Translations under genes and position numbers: made by a program
In this document: piece by piece, positions 23,695 to 32,647 of the stretch
How the letters are laid out: the number at the start of each line of letters is the position of its first letter
How positions within the stretch are numbered: position 1 is the stretch's first letter
Assembly (NCBI GenBank): GCA_018268855.1
Contig: JAFDVR010000017.1
Span: 1 to 64,000, forward strand
Length of the DNA stretch: 64,000 nucleotides
DNA from: Acidobacteriota bacterium
Lineage (GTDB): Bacteria; Acidobacteriota; Terriglobia; Terriglobales; Acidobacteriaceae
Direction: 5' to 3'
The notes under the pieces: model-generated
Databases searched by the model: none
What the model was told of the DNA's origin: nothing
The model's input: the letters and a program-made list of their open reading frames with translations, nothing else

Positions 23695-25262
23695 ACAAAT
23701 ACATCGTTCGTACTTCTTTGGTCTGGATGGCGTTGCTTGCAGCCGTTGCTGGCGTGGCCTTCTATCGCTCGCGGAAGGCAAGTTCTTTTCCCCGCGGTGA
23801 GAATCCAAGTGCCGTCCAGCCGGTCGCATCCGGCCCTGCCGACGATACCCGACCGGCAACCTCTCCGACACCGATGGCGGACAATCTGGCACCTCTTGTC
23901 CCCGTTCAACTCTCGCCGGAACGCATGCAGAGTATCGGTGTGAAGATCGGCTCCGTCGAGTACAAGCAACTGACCGATGACATCCGTGCTACTGGAACGG
24001 TCGCGATCGATGAGCGGCGAATCGCCTACGTGCAGACCCGGTTTCCGGGGTACATCCGGCAGGTCTTCGCCAATGCCACCTATCAGTATGTCCGCAAAGG
24101 GCAACCGCTCTTCACCATCTATAGTCCGGAACTGGTTGCAACCCAGCAGGAGTATCTGCTGGCGCAACAGAATCAGAGAGCCTTAGCAGCAAGCACCGTA
24201 AGTGGTGTCGCTGCGGGAGCTGCCACCCTCGTCGATGCGGCAGAACAGAGGCTCGCCCAATGGGACGTCCCCGCAAGCGAATTGTCGAAACTGAAACAGA
24301 CTGGTAAGCCAATCACCGACCTCGCCTTTAATGCCCCAGCGTCCGGATACATCACGGAATTCAACGCTTTGCCGAATCTCTATGTTGAGCCGTCAACGCG
24401 GCTCTACACCCTTGCCGATCTTGCGGAGGTTTGGGTAGTAGCGCAGGTGTTTCAGGACGACGTGGGACGAGTCCGTCCAGGACAGTCGGCACAGGTCACG
24501 GTCGATGCGTATCCAGGCCGGAATTTCAGCGGTCGCGTCGAACAGGTCCTGCCTCAGGTCGATTTGGCGACGCGCACCGTGCATGTTCGGCTCGCAATCA
24601 GCAACCCGTCCATCCAACTTAAGCCAGGCATGTTTGTAAACGTCGCGCTCAAAACGAATCTTGGGAGACAGCTTGCCATTCCTGCTTCGGCAGTCATGCG
24701 TTCGGGAACACGCACGCTTGTCTTTCTTTACAGCGGGAACGGAAGAATTGAGCCCAAAGAAATCGCGCTGGGCGCACCATCCGGCGACAGCTTCGTCGTG
24801 ACGAAGGGGCTGGACGCAGGGCAGAAGATCGTGACCTCCGCTAATTTCCTCATCGACTCCGAGAGTCAGTTGCAGGCCGCCGCAGGCTCCTTCACGCCAC
24901 CGCCCCCAGGTGCGTCGGGCAAAGAGACTCTGACCGCATCGCAAGGAAAGATCGAATTCACCACCAGTCCCGATCCTCCGGCGCGAGGAGCAAACACCTT
25001 CCGTGTGCGTCTCGCCGACGCGAGCGGAGCGCCCGTGACCGGAGCCGACGTAACCGTGACCTTCTACATGGCCGCCATGCCGGCGATGGGAATGGCCGCG
25101 ATGAACACCGCTTCCAAACTCTCCGAAAAAAGCGCCGGTTTCTATGAAGGGTCCGGAGCCCTCGGTTCCGGGGGGACATGGCAGGTGACCGTTACGGCCA
25201 GGAAAGACGGCCGGACGATCGCGACCAAACAAATGAGTCTCAATGCGACGGGAGGCATGTAG
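23691..25262 (+). CDS. cusB: CusB-like periplasmic adaptor with extra C-terminal beta domain
   Basis: 523 residues. One N-terminal membrane helix (about 8-25), then barrel-sandwich, hairpin and beta-barrel domains of RND membrane-fusion proteins (YVQTRFPGYIRQVFANATYQ, GYITEFNALPNLYVEPSTRL, VDAYPGRNFSGRVEQV). Residues about 425-520 form an extra Ig-like region (NTFRVRLADASGAPVTGADV, Met-rich AAMPAMGMAAMN) resembling YtkA/FixH-type domains and possibly binding copper. The stop directly abuts the pump start. It links the inner-membrane pump to the outer-membrane factor and may deliver metal. Confidence 0.9.
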   Translation: MNKYIVRTSLVWMALLAAVAGVAFYRSRKASSFPRGENPSAVQPVASGPADDTRPATSPTPMADNLAPLVPVQLSPERMQSIGVKIGSVEYKQLTDDIRATGTVAIDERRIAYVQTRFPGYIRQVFANATYQYVRKGQPLFTIYSPELVATQQEYLLAQQNQRALAASTVSGVAAGAATLVDAAEQRLAQWDVPASELSKLKQTGKPITDLAFNAPASGYITEFNALPNLYVEPSTRLYTLADLAEVWVVAQVFQDDVGRVRPGQSAQVTVDAYPGRNFSGRVEQVLPQVDLATRTVHVRLAISNPSIQLKPGMFVNVALKTNLGRQLAIPASAVMRSGTRTLVFLYSGNGRIEPKEIALGAPSGDSFVVTKGLDAGQKIVTSANFLIDSESQLQAAAGSFTPPPPGASGKETLTASQGKIEFTTSPDPPARGANTFRVRLADASGAPVTGADVTVTFYMAAMPAMGMAAMNTASKLSEKSAGFYEGSGALGSGGTWQVTVTARKDGRTIATKQMSLNATGGM

Positions 25263-28200
25263 ATGCTGGCCAAGATCATCGAATCCTGTGCGCAAAACCG
25301 CTTTCTTGTCTTTACTCTCGTCCTGCTGCTGACGGTTGCTGGCATCTGGTCGTTGCAGCATGTTCCCGTGGACGCTCTTCCCGACATCTCCGATGTTCAG
25401 GTGATCGTTCATACCAACTGGAATGGTCAACCGCCGGATGTGATCGAAGACCAGGTGACCTATCCCATCGTGACCAGCTTGCTGGCCGCGCCACACGTCA
25501 AGGCCGTCCGGGCCCAAACGATGTTGAGCGACTCCTATGTGTACGTCGTTTTTGACGACAGCACCGACCTCTACTGGGCGCGCTCCCGTGTCGTCGAATA
25601 CCTTCAGCAGATTGGAGGGCGTCTTCCTCAGGATGTGCATCCGGTCATTGGACCGGACGCGACTGGAGCCGGATGGGTCTATGAGTACGCCATCGTGGAC
25701 AAGAGCCACCGCCATAGCCTTGCGGACCTGCGCAGTTTGCAGGATTGGCATCTGAGGTACGCGCTCGAAACCGTGTCCGGCGTATCCGAGGTGGCCAGCA
25801 TCGGCGGCTTTGTGCGGCAGTACCAGGTGCAACTTGACCCCAGTAAGCTGCTTGCCTCTGGTGTTCCGCTCTCCACAGTGATCGACCGTGTAAAGGCCAG
25901 CACCCATGAGACAGGCGGGCGCACGCTCGAAATGAGTGGCACGGCGTACATGATCCGCGGGCTTGGTTATCTGCGCTCGCTCGATGATCTGGCAAACGTT
26001 GCCGTGGGCAGCAAGAACGGAACACCCGTTCTGCTGCGCGATCTTGGCACTGTGACCTTTGGTCCTGATCTTCGCGAAGGTGTCGCCGAGTGGAACGGAG
26101 AGGGGGAAACAGTCGGCGGCATTGTCGTCATGCGGCAGGGACAGAACGCTTTGAATGTAATTGAAGGCGTGAAACAGAAGTTCAAGGAGATTGCTCCTTC
26201 GCTCCCAGCCGGCGTGGAGATTCTTCCGGCATACGACCGCTCCGGATTGATTCACGCTTCCATTCGGACGCTGCAGCGGGATTTGCTGGAAGAGGCTGTG
26301 ATCGTAAGCCTCGTGATCGTTTTGTTCCTGTTTCACTTCCGCTCGGCGCTCATCGCCATCCTGGCGTTGCCCATTGCCATCCTTGTCTCATTTCTGCCGA
26401 TGTATTGGCTTGGGGTGACCTCCAACATCATGTCCCTCGGCGGTCTGGCGTTGGCGATCGGCGTGCTCGTAGACGCTTCGATTGTGATGGTGGAGAATGG
26501 GTACCGCCATCTTGCTGAACGGCAGGAGCGGGATACGGCGCCGGTGACGAACGAGGAGCGGAAACACATTCTCATTCAATCCGCGAAACAAGTCGGTCCG
26601 GCACTCTTTTTCTCGTTGCTCATCATCGTGGTTTCGTTCCTTCCCGTGTTCCTGCTGGAAGCACAGGAAGGCCGGATGTTTCGTCCGTTGGCATGGACAA
26701 AAACGTTAGCCGTCGGCACGTCCTCCATCCTCGCCATCACACTCGTACCGGTTCTGATGGTGATCCTGATCCGGGGGCGGCTGCGCCCGGAGCGCGCGAA
26801 TCCGATCTCCCGTTTTACGCAGGCACTCTATCTGCCCATCCTTCGCTTTTGCCTGCGTCATCGCTGGCTCACAATTGTCGTCAACCTGATCTTTCTTGCG
26901 GTGACGGTACCGCTGGGTTTTCGCATGGGCAGCCAGTTTATGCCTTCGCTGTTTGAAGGTTCTGCGCTCTATATGCCCACGGCTTTACCGGGAATCTCGA
27001 TTGAACAAGCCAAGATCCTGTTGCAGGAGCAAGACCGCGTTCTTCGTAGCTTCCCAGAGGTTCAGAGTGTTTTCGGCTCAGTGGGGCGCTCCGACAGTGC
27101 TACCGATAATGCTCCGCTCGACATGTTCGATACCACTCTCATGCTCAAACCACGAGAGCAGTGGCGTGCTGGAATGACCTATGACCGTCTCATTCAAGAG
27201 ATGGATGCGAAACTCCAGTTTCCCGGACTTTCCAACACCTGGACGATGCCTGTTCAGAATCGTCTCGATATGGAGCTGACAGGCATCAAGACCCCGCTCG
27301 GTCTGAAGGTCCAAGGCTCAAGCGTGGCAGGCATAGAGCAGATCGCCGCTCAAATCCAGGCCGTGTTGGCTGCAATGCCGGAGGCCCGTTCTCTCTTCGC
27401 CGAGAAGGTCTCACAGGGTTTCTATGTGAACGTCGAAGTTGATCGTCAAGAGGCAGCGCGGTACGGACTCACCATTGCGGATGTGCAGACGGCCGTCTCT
27501 TCCGGGATCGGCGGAGAGAACGTCGCCGAGAACATCGAAGGCCGCGAACGCTATCCCATCAATGTCCGTTATCTACGGGACTTCCGCGACAGCCCAGAGA
27601 CGATGCGCAATGTGCTGATTGGAACGCCGACGGGAGCACAGATTCCACTGGGTCAGGTCGCCCATATCTCATTCTCACGAGGCCCCGCGATGATCCGCGA
27701 CGAAGACGGGAAACTTACCGGATACGTCTATGTCGATCTAAGAAATGCGAACTATGGTGGCTTTGTGACAGCGGCTAACCGTCAGTTGCAATCGAGGCTG
27801 AAATTACCGCCTGGCTACACCTATCAATGGGCGGGAGAGTATCAGTTCGAGCAGCGCGCGAAACAGCGACTCAGCCTGATTCTCCCTCTTGTCCTCTTCA
27901 CCATCTTCCTATTGCTGTACCTTGTCTTCCATTCGGTTACGGAAGCGCTGGTGCTCATTTTTCCCACCATCTATGCCTTGAGCGGCGGCCTGCTGCTGCA
28001 ATGGCTCCTGCACTATAACTTCAGCGTGGCGGTCGCTGTGGGCTACATCGCACTCTTCGGTATCGCCGTGGAGACGGGTGTCGTCATGGTGGTCTATCTG
28101 CATGAGGCGTTGCAGGATCGGGAGCGGGAGGGCCGCCTCCAGTCGGAAGAAGATATCGAGGCTGCGGCCATCGAGGGCGCGGTACACCGTCTGCGCCCGA

Positions 28201-28406
28201 AGCTCATGACCGTCGCTGCCGTGCTCGCCAGCCTGATCCCCATCCTTTGGGAGTCAGGCGTCGGTTCCGACGTGATGAAGCCCATTGCCGCGCCCATCGT
28301 CGGCGGCATGATTACCTCAACCATTCATGTTCTGATTCTGGTTCCCGTCTTCTTCGTCATGATGAAGGAAAGAGCTCTCAAGATGAAGAACTCGCGCACT
28401 CCCTAG
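25263..28406 (+). CDS. cusA: CusA-like heavy-metal RND pump
   Basis: 1047 residues with the 12-helix RND plan (first helix 13-33; clusters near 340-500 and 870-1020). Family motifs include VPVDALPDISDVQVIV and the HME-type LALAIGVLVDASIVMVEN. The CusA-type methionines are visible in LYMPTALPGISIEQA and RLDMELTGIKTPLGLKV, consistent with Cu(I)/Ag(I) rather than divalent ions. It uses proton flow to expel monovalent metal from periplasm or cytosol through the CusB/CusC-like partners. Complete and in frame. Confidence 0.93.
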   Translation: MLAKIIESCAQNRFLVFTLVLLLTVAGIWSLQHVPVDALPDISDVQVIVHTNWNGQPPDVIEDQVTYPIVTSLLAAPHVKAVRAQTMLSDSYVYVVFDDSTDLYWARSRVVEYLQQIGGRLPQDVHPVIGPDATGAGWVYEYAIVDKSHRHSLADLRSLQDWHLRYALETVSGVSEVASIGGFVRQYQVQLDPSKLLASGVPLSTVIDRVKASTHETGGRTLEMSGTAYMIRGLGYLRSLDDLANVAVGSKNGTPVLLRDLGTVTFGPDLREGVAEWNGEGETVGGIVVMRQGQNALNVIEGVKQKFKEIAPSLPAGVEILPAYDRSGLIHASIRTLQRDLLEEAVIVSLVIVLFLFHFRSALIAILALPIAILVSFLPMYWLGVTSNIMSLGGLALAIGVLVDASIVMVENGYRHLAERQERDTAPVTNEERKHILIQSAKQVGPALFFSLLIIVVSFLPVFLLEAQEGRMFRPLAWTKTLAVGTSSILAITLVPVLMVILIRGRLRPERANPISRFTQALYLPILRFCLRHRWLTIVVNLIFLAVTVPLGFRMGSQFMPSLFEGSALYMPTALPGISIEQAKILLQEQDRVLRSFPEVQSVFGSVGRSDSATDNAPLDMFDTTLMLKPREQWRAGMTYDRLIQEMDAKLQFPGLSNTWTMPVQNRLDMELTGIKTPLGLKVQGSSVAGIEQIAAQIQAVLAAMPEARSLFAEKVSQGFYVNVEVDRQEAARYGLTIADVQTAVSSGIGGENVAENIEGRERYPINVRYLRDFRDSPETMRNVLIGTPTGAQIPLGQVAHISFSRGPAMIRDEDGKLTGYVYVDLRNANYGGFVTAANRQLQSRLKLPPGYTYQWAGEYQFEQRAKQRLSLILPLVLFTIFLLLYLVFHSVTEALVLIFPTIYALSGGLLLQWLLHYNFSVAVAVGYIALFGIAVETGVVMVVYLHEALQDREREGRLQSEEDIEAAAIEGAVHRLRPKLMTVAAVLASLIPILWESGVGSDVMKPIAAPIVGGMITSTIHVLILVPVFFVMMKERALKMKNSRTP

Positions 28407-28456
28407 CGAGACCCTTCCGCTGTTCAACCCGATCAACCACATAAAGGAGACTGATA

Positions 28457-28780
28457 ATGCAATACAAACTGTTGACGTCCACGGCCATTCTGATACTTGG
28501 CGTTGCCCTCTCAGCCGCGCAAACAACACAAACCTTCACAGGCACGGTGAGCGATGCGATGTGCGGAGCGCACCACATGATGAAAGATGCGACCTCCGCG
28601 AAGTGCACCCGCGCATGTGTCAAGCAGGGCTCGGACTTCGCCCTCGTCAGTGATGGCAAAGTCTATATCTTGAAAGGCGACAAGGCGCAGATCGATAAAT
28701 TTGCCGGAGAAAAGGTCGTGGTAAAAGGGGCGATGTCAAAGAGCACAATTGTTGTCAATTCCATTGCCACATCCAAGTGA
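28457..28780 (+). CDS. Small secreted DUF5818-like protein
   Basis: 107 residues. Signal peptide (to about 21, SAAQ), then FTGTVSDAMCGAHHMM, KCTRACVKQGSDFALV and a strand-rich end (VYILKGDKAQIDKFAGEKVVVKG). Such small secreted proteins with a conserved Cys/His pattern are frequent in Acidobacteriota; their function is unknown. AAGGAG lies 6-8 bases before the ATG. It is 50 bases after cusA and closes the copper cluster. Cys and His residues could bind metal, which is inference. Confidence 0.7.
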   Translation: MQYKLLTSTAILILGVALSAAQTTQTFTGTVSDAMCGAHHMMKDATSAKCTRACVKQGSDFALVSDGKVYILKGDKAQIDKFAGEKVVVKGAMSKSTIVVNSIATSK

Positions 28781-28788
28781 CGTCTATT

Positions 28789-28840
28789 GAGCGTGGGGAC
28801 GCATTGTGGAGTGCTGCGATCCTTGTACGTGCCCACGCTC
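28789..28840 (+). terminator. Long inverted repeat after the copper cluster
   Basis: GAGCGTGGG (28789-28797) pairs with CCCACGCTC (28832-28840) across a 34-base loop. It follows the last copper gene by 9 bases. No T run follows, so termination is only a possibility. Confidence 0.35.
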
Positions 28841-28983
28841 GATTCCTAGGCCCGACCTCCGCTTTGAAAGAGAAATGGAGGTTGACAGCTTAGGGGAATG
28901 TTCGCAGAGAGGCCACCAGGCACATCGTGAGAGCAGGTTTTGGCATGCTGAAGGCGCCTGATCAAAGAGGGATATCGTGCTCT

Positions 28984-29379
28984 CTATAGCCTCTCGGTAG
29001 AGATCAACGCCCGTACTCGCTCTCGCACTTCGTCACGAATGCCTCGCACTTCTTCACTCGGTAACCCCTTGGGGTCACGGAGTGGCCAATCGTCGCGGCG
29101 CAGTCCTGGGACATAAGGGCACTTGTCCCCGCATCCCATCGTGATGAGCAGTTGGGCCTCCCTCGCCAGTTCCTCCGTTAACTTCTGAGGTTTCGCGCCG
29201 CTAAGGTCGATCCCAATTTCCTGCATCACCGCCTGTACTTCGGGGTGGACGCGCTCGCCGGGTTCCGTTCCGGCCGATATGGCCCTTGCCCTGTGCGTGT
29301 CTGCCAGATGGTTGAAGAATGCAGCGGCCATCTGAGACCGCCCAGCATTGTGTACACACGCAAAGATGACGTTAAACAT
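28984..29379 (-). CDS. arsC: Arsenate reductase of the low-molecular-weight phosphatase fold (second copy)
   Basis: 131 residues. Catalytic loop CVHNAGRSQ (Cys8, Arg14), a later TMGCGDKC pair (Cys near 82 and 86) and DWPLRDPKG with the general acid Asp. It reduces arsenate to arsenite with thiol partners. It overlaps the FAD oxidoreductase gene by 8 bases and is the last gene of the arsM operon. It differs from the other arsC (30736) in the active-site loop (VHNAG versus TGNSA) and spacing of resolving Cys, so the two are not recent duplicates. Confidence 0.88.
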   Translation of the reverse strand: MFNVIFACVHNAGRSQMAAAFFNHLADTHRARAISAGTEPGERVHPEVQAVMQEIGIDLSGAKPQKLTEELAREAQLLITMGCGDKCPYVPGLRRDDWPLRDPKGLPSEEVRGIRDEVRERVRALISTERL

Positions 29380-30727
29380 GAACTCCTCCAGAGATGGGTT
29401 TGTGAGTGTTGGACCATGCCTGACATGCCATTTGGACGGGGTCCCATGGACTGCTCAGCGGTGGAGTATAGCTGAGGTCGAGGTCCGAAACCTGATCGAC
29501 CGTCATTCTGTGAAAAAGTGCTGTGGCGAAGATGTCGATGCGCTTGGCGACCTCCGCTTTGTAAGCTCCGATCATTTGCGCGCCCAGCAGCTTTCCGCTC
29601 TCGCGATCCGCAGTGACTCGAATCTGAATGGGCGTCGCGCCGGGATAGTAGGCTTTGTGGTCATTCACAACGATGTCGGTCGTGTATGGCGCACGACCCG
29701 CAGCTCGTGCCTCGTGCTCACGCAGCCCGGTTCGCGCAATCACCAGGTCGAATATCTTGACGACCTGTGTTCCCAATGAGCCAGCGAACTCACGGCTTCC
29801 GCCAAGCATGTTTTCTCCGGCGACCCGCCCCTGTTTATGAGCTGTGGTGCCAAGCGGAAGATAGATGTTGCGCTCTAAGAGGCGGTGCCACGTCTCCCCG
29901 CAATCGCCCGCGACAAAGACATCCGGGACGCCTGTCCGCATCTGCCGATCTACCCGCAACGCTCCGCCTTCGCCAGTCGGGAAACCCGCTTGTTCGCCAA
30001 GAATGGTGTTGGGGATGACGCCCGCTGCGACCAGTACCATCTCGCAGTCCCGGTACCCCACAGAGGTAAGCACGCGAAGATGGTCGCCTGCCTGTGTAAT
30101 CTCACGCACCTCTGTGCTGGCGAGGACATCCACACCATGCTTTCGCAGCTCAGTGGCGACCTTCTCTCCCAATGGCGCATCGACCGTGGGGAGGGTGGTT
30201 GCTGGACGGCTTATGACAGTGACTTCGATTCCGCGGTGGGTCAGTGCATCCGCCATCTCCAGTCCGATGTAACCTGCTCCGACAATCACAGCCCGCTTTG
30301 GTTTGGCCTCCTCCAGAAAGTCGTTAACGCGGAAGCTGTCCTTCATGGTGTGCAGCAGAAAGACTCCAGGCAGTTCTTCACCCGGAATGCTTAATTGTCT
30401 TGGACGAGCGCCTGTGCCCAGCAGCAACCTGTCGTAAGAGAACTCCCGCGCTCCAGCGGAATGGGTGACGTACACTTTGCGTTTGGCTAAGTCAATCCTT
30501 TCGGCGCGGTGTTCGGGATGTATCGTGATGCCGTCGAAGGTCGTGCGGTGAGCCAGCATGTGCCAGTCCGGCGTCTCGCCACTGAGAAAGAAGGGCAGGC
30601 CACAGATACTGTAATTCGGAAACGCATCCGCCAACACGAGGTCAATCGCGACCTCCGGTTCAAGTTCATGCGCCCGAAGAGCGGCGCTGATTCCCGCATC
30701 ACTTCCACCAATCACTAGCAGTCGCAC
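29372..30727 (-). CDS. FAD/NAD(P)-dependent oxidoreductase (CoA-disulfide reductase/NADH oxidase family)
   Basis: 451 residues. N-terminal FAD motif LLVIGGSDAGISAA, the redox Cys of the NADH oxidase/CoA-disulfide reductase family in FPNYSICGLPFFLS (about residue 44), NAD motif VIVGAGYIGLEMA (about 146), FAD motif DVFVAGDCGE, and a C-terminal dimerisation domain. It lies between two arsC genes with tight spacing, so it may recycle a thiol reductant for arsenate reduction or act on an arsenic compound. The substrate cannot be read from sequence. Confidence 0.85.
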   Translation of the reverse strand: MRLLVIGGSDAGISAALRAHELEPEVAIDLVLADAFPNYSICGLPFFLSGETPDWHMLAHRTTFDGITIHPEHRAERIDLAKRKVYVTHSAGAREFSYDRLLLGTGARPRQLSIPGEELPGVFLLHTMKDSFRVNDFLEEAKPKRAVIVGAGYIGLEMADALTHRGIEVTVISRPATTLPTVDAPLGEKVATELRKHGVDVLASTEVREITQAGDHLRVLTSVGYRDCEMVLVAAGVIPNTILGEQAGFPTGEGGALRVDRQMRTGVPDVFVAGDCGETWHRLLERNIYLPLGTTAHKQGRVAGENMLGGSREFAGSLGTQVVKIFDLVIARTGLREHEARAAGRAPYTTDIVVNDHKAYYPGATPIQIRVTADRESGKLLGAQMIGAYKAEVAKRIDIFATALFHRMTVDQVSDLDLSYTPPLSSPWDPVQMACQAWSNTHKPISGGVHV

Positions 30728-30735
30728 GATGATGG

Positions 30736-31224
30736 CTACTCTTTCCCGATCTCACCGATCTTCTTTTGAATGGCCATCGAATCCAGGCTTGCCAGCGGAA
30801 GGCAGAGAAACAAGGAAATGCGCCGTTCGAGGGTGCGGAACGCCTGCGAGTAAGCATGGACAGATTCCGCAGTGCCTTCCGGCAATGCGACAGGATCAGG
30901 GATGCCCCAATGCGCCGTGAGCGGCTGGCCCGGCCACACCGGGCAGACCTCATTCGCAGCGTTATCGCAAACTGTGAAGACGAAATCGAGATGAGGCGAG
31001 TCCGGCTGGGCAAACTCATCCCAGGACTTGCTGCGGAGATTTTCTGTCGGCAGCCCTGCCTCTGCGATCTGTTTCAGCGCTTCAGGACGCACGATGCCGG
31101 AGGGATGACTTCCGGCACTGTACGCGGTGAAGTTCGGTCTGCCTCGCCAGTTCATGAGCGCTTCCGCCATGATCGAGCGTGCTGAATTGCCCGTGCAAAG
31201 AAACAAGACGTTGTAGTGCTTCAT
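30736..31224 (-). CDS. arsC: Arsenate reductase, thioredoxin-coupled type
   Basis: 162 residues. FLCTGNSARSIMAEAL is the Cx5R loop (Cys10, Arg16); resolving Cys pair in VCDNAANEVCP (about 85 and 93), followed by HWGIPDP with the catalytic Asp. This is the pI258-type ArsC pattern. The C-terminal part (FRTLERRISLFLCLPLASL) is typical for this form. It is second in the operon, 40 bases after arsM and 8 before the FAD oxidoreductase. It turns arsenate into arsenite for export by the Acr3 protein or methylation by ArsM. Confidence 0.92.
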   Translation of the reverse strand: MKHYNVLFLCTGNSARSIMAEALMNWRGRPNFTAYSAGSHPSGIVRPEALKQIAEAGLPTENLRSKSWDEFAQPDSPHLDFVFTVCDNAANEVCPVWPGQPLTAHWGIPDPVALPEGTAESVHAYSQAFRTLERRISLFLCLPLASLDSMAIQKKIGEIGKE

Positions 31225-31264
31225 CGGTCTGTACTCGCTTTCTACTTACCCTGTGGTCGTTCAA

Positions 31265-32155
31265 TCAGGAACAGCAGTTCGGCCCGCAGCATGCTTGACC
31301 AGATGGCTTGAGCGCATAAATCTTTACGCTGGCCGCTCCCTGATTCACGTCATAGGTGGACAACACCTCGGTAAGCTCTTCGTGGAAGCTGGCGGCCGTA
31401 AGTGCGCAGCAGCTTGTGGCGTTGTCGCCGTCCATCGCCGGGGAGCAGCAGCCCGACTGGTTCTCCACCTTCGCGTAGGCGTTCAGGTCGGCGCCGCTGT
31501 CGATAATCTGGATGTGTTCGAGGCCGGCCTTCGCTAGACCGTTGCGATAGTCCTCCATGAGCACTGCGCCTGCAATGCAGCCCACATACGCAGCCATGCT
31601 CTTTGCCACTGCCTCCGGTAGTTCTTCTTTCAGCGCGATGTCGCTGATGGCAACCCTCCCGCCCGGCTTGAGAACACGGGCGATTTCCTGAAAGACAGCC
31701 TGCTTGTCGGGAGCGAGATTGATGACGCAGTTGCTGATGACGCAATCGACCGAATCATCCGGCAACGGAATGCGGTCAATCGTCGATTGGCAGAACTCAA
31801 CGTTCGTATAGCCACCCTTCGCTGCGTTCTCACGCGCACGCTCGATCATCGAGGGCGTCATGTCGATGCCGATGGCGCGTCCGGTTGGACCGACCATGCG
31901 GGCAGCCAGGAAGACATCGAGGCCACCGCCAGAGCCGAGGTCTACGACTACTTCGCCCGGACGGATGTTTGCCGTCGCCGTGGGATTGCCACAAGAGAGA
32001 CCCATGTTGGCCTCGGCAGGAATCGAGGTCAACTCTTCGGCGCTGTATCCAAATGCCTCCGCCACCGCGCGGACACCCTCGTCATTCGTCGACAGGGTGC
32101 TCTCTGCGACCGCACCATACTTCGACTTCACCGATTCCAAGACTTCGTTGGCCAT
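31265..32155 (-). CDS. arsM: Arsenite S-adenosylmethionine methyltransferase
   Basis: 296 residues from the ATG at 32155, which has GGAGG 4 bases upstream; a longer frame would run through the promoter. SAM motif [16 protein letters not shown] (about 78), then [10 protein letters not shown]. Conserved thiol positions are visible in [15 protein letters not shown] and VGCIAGAV. The C terminus is Cys-rich ([19 protein letters not shown]) and may bind arsenic. It methylates arsenite to volatile or less retained forms. Transcription is from a promoter that overlaps that of arsR. Confidence 0.93.
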   Translation of the reverse strand: MANEVLESVKSKYGAVAESTLSTNDEGVRAVAEAFGYSAEELTSIPAEANMGLSCGNPTATANIRPGEVVVDLGSGGGLDVFLAARMVGPTGRAIGIDMTPSMIERARENAAKGGYTNVEFCQSTIDRIPLPDDSVDCVISNCVINLAPDKQAVFQEIARVLKPGGRVAISDIALKEELPEAVAKSMAAYVGCIAGAVLMEDYRNGLAKAGLEHIQIIDSGADLNAYAKVENQSGCCSPAMDGDNATSCCALTAASFHEELTEVLSTYDVNQGAASVKIYALKPSGQACCGPNCCS

Positions 32156-32167
32156 GCCACCTCCAAT

Positions 32168-32221
32168 ACATACGTTTTCCCGAATGTATCCCTTGCGGAC
32201 ACATACGTCAAGGCGTATAAG
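32168..32221. promoter_or_regulatory. Overlapping divergent promoters and repeats between arsM and arsR
   Basis: Minus strand toward arsM: -35 TTGACG (32211-32206), 17-base spacer, -10 TACATT (32188-32183). Plus strand toward arsR: -35 TTGCGG (32193-32198), 17-base spacer, -10 TATAAG (32216-32221). ACATACGT occurs twice (32168-32175 and 32201-32208), and AATGTAT at 32183-32189 is related. These are good candidates for ArsR binding sites covering both promoters. Confidence 0.7.
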
Positions 32222-32227
32222 TAAGGC

Positions 32228-32647
32228 ATGGCGGCAAAGGCTTCGCATTTCAACATGGAACTCTTCTTTCAGGCGCTCGGCGACAACACCCGTCTCCGAT
32301 TGTTGAACCTTATGGGCGACCAGGAGATTTGTGTCTGTTACTTCGTCGAGATTCTGGGGCAGTCACAGCCCAAAATTTCCCGTCATCTGGCCTATCTTCG
32401 CCGGGCCGGAATCGTCGAAGCGCGGCGCGAAGGCAAGTGGATGCACTATCGCATCGTGATGCCGTCCAACATCGGTGCTGCCCAGGTCTTTCATCAGACT
32501 CTCGCATGGCTCAAGGAAGACAAAGCCATGCAAAGTGACCGCGCCAAGCTCACGAAGGCATGTTGCAGTCCCGCAACGTTCGTAGCCTTGCAAGGTGCCC
32601 CTCTCCCCATTCCCAACGAATCGCTTGTCAGTCTGGAAGGCAAATAA
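32228..32647 (+). CDS. arsR: ArsR-family arsenite-responsive repressor
   Basis: 139 residues. Winged helix-turn-helix with DNA-recognition helix [19 protein letters not shown] (about 45-63). The metal site EICVCYF (Cys near 35 and 37) matches the classic ArsR CxC; a further CC lies at about 114. It would release DNA on arsenite binding. The -10 box ends only 6 bases before the ATG, so the transcript is probably leaderless. It is followed without gap by acr3 and divergent from arsM. Confidence 0.93.
   Translation: MAAKASHFNMELFFQALGDNTRLRLLNLMGDQEICVCYFVEILGQSQPKISRHLAYLRRAGIVEARREGKWMHYRIVMPSNIGAAQVFHQTLAWLKEDKAMQSDRAKLTKACCSPATFVALQGAPLPIPNESLVSLEGK

Noticed and set aside
24393-26336. 647-residue minus-strand frame
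   Set aside because: It lies fully antisense to cusB and cusA, which have clear motifs; no domain is visible in it.
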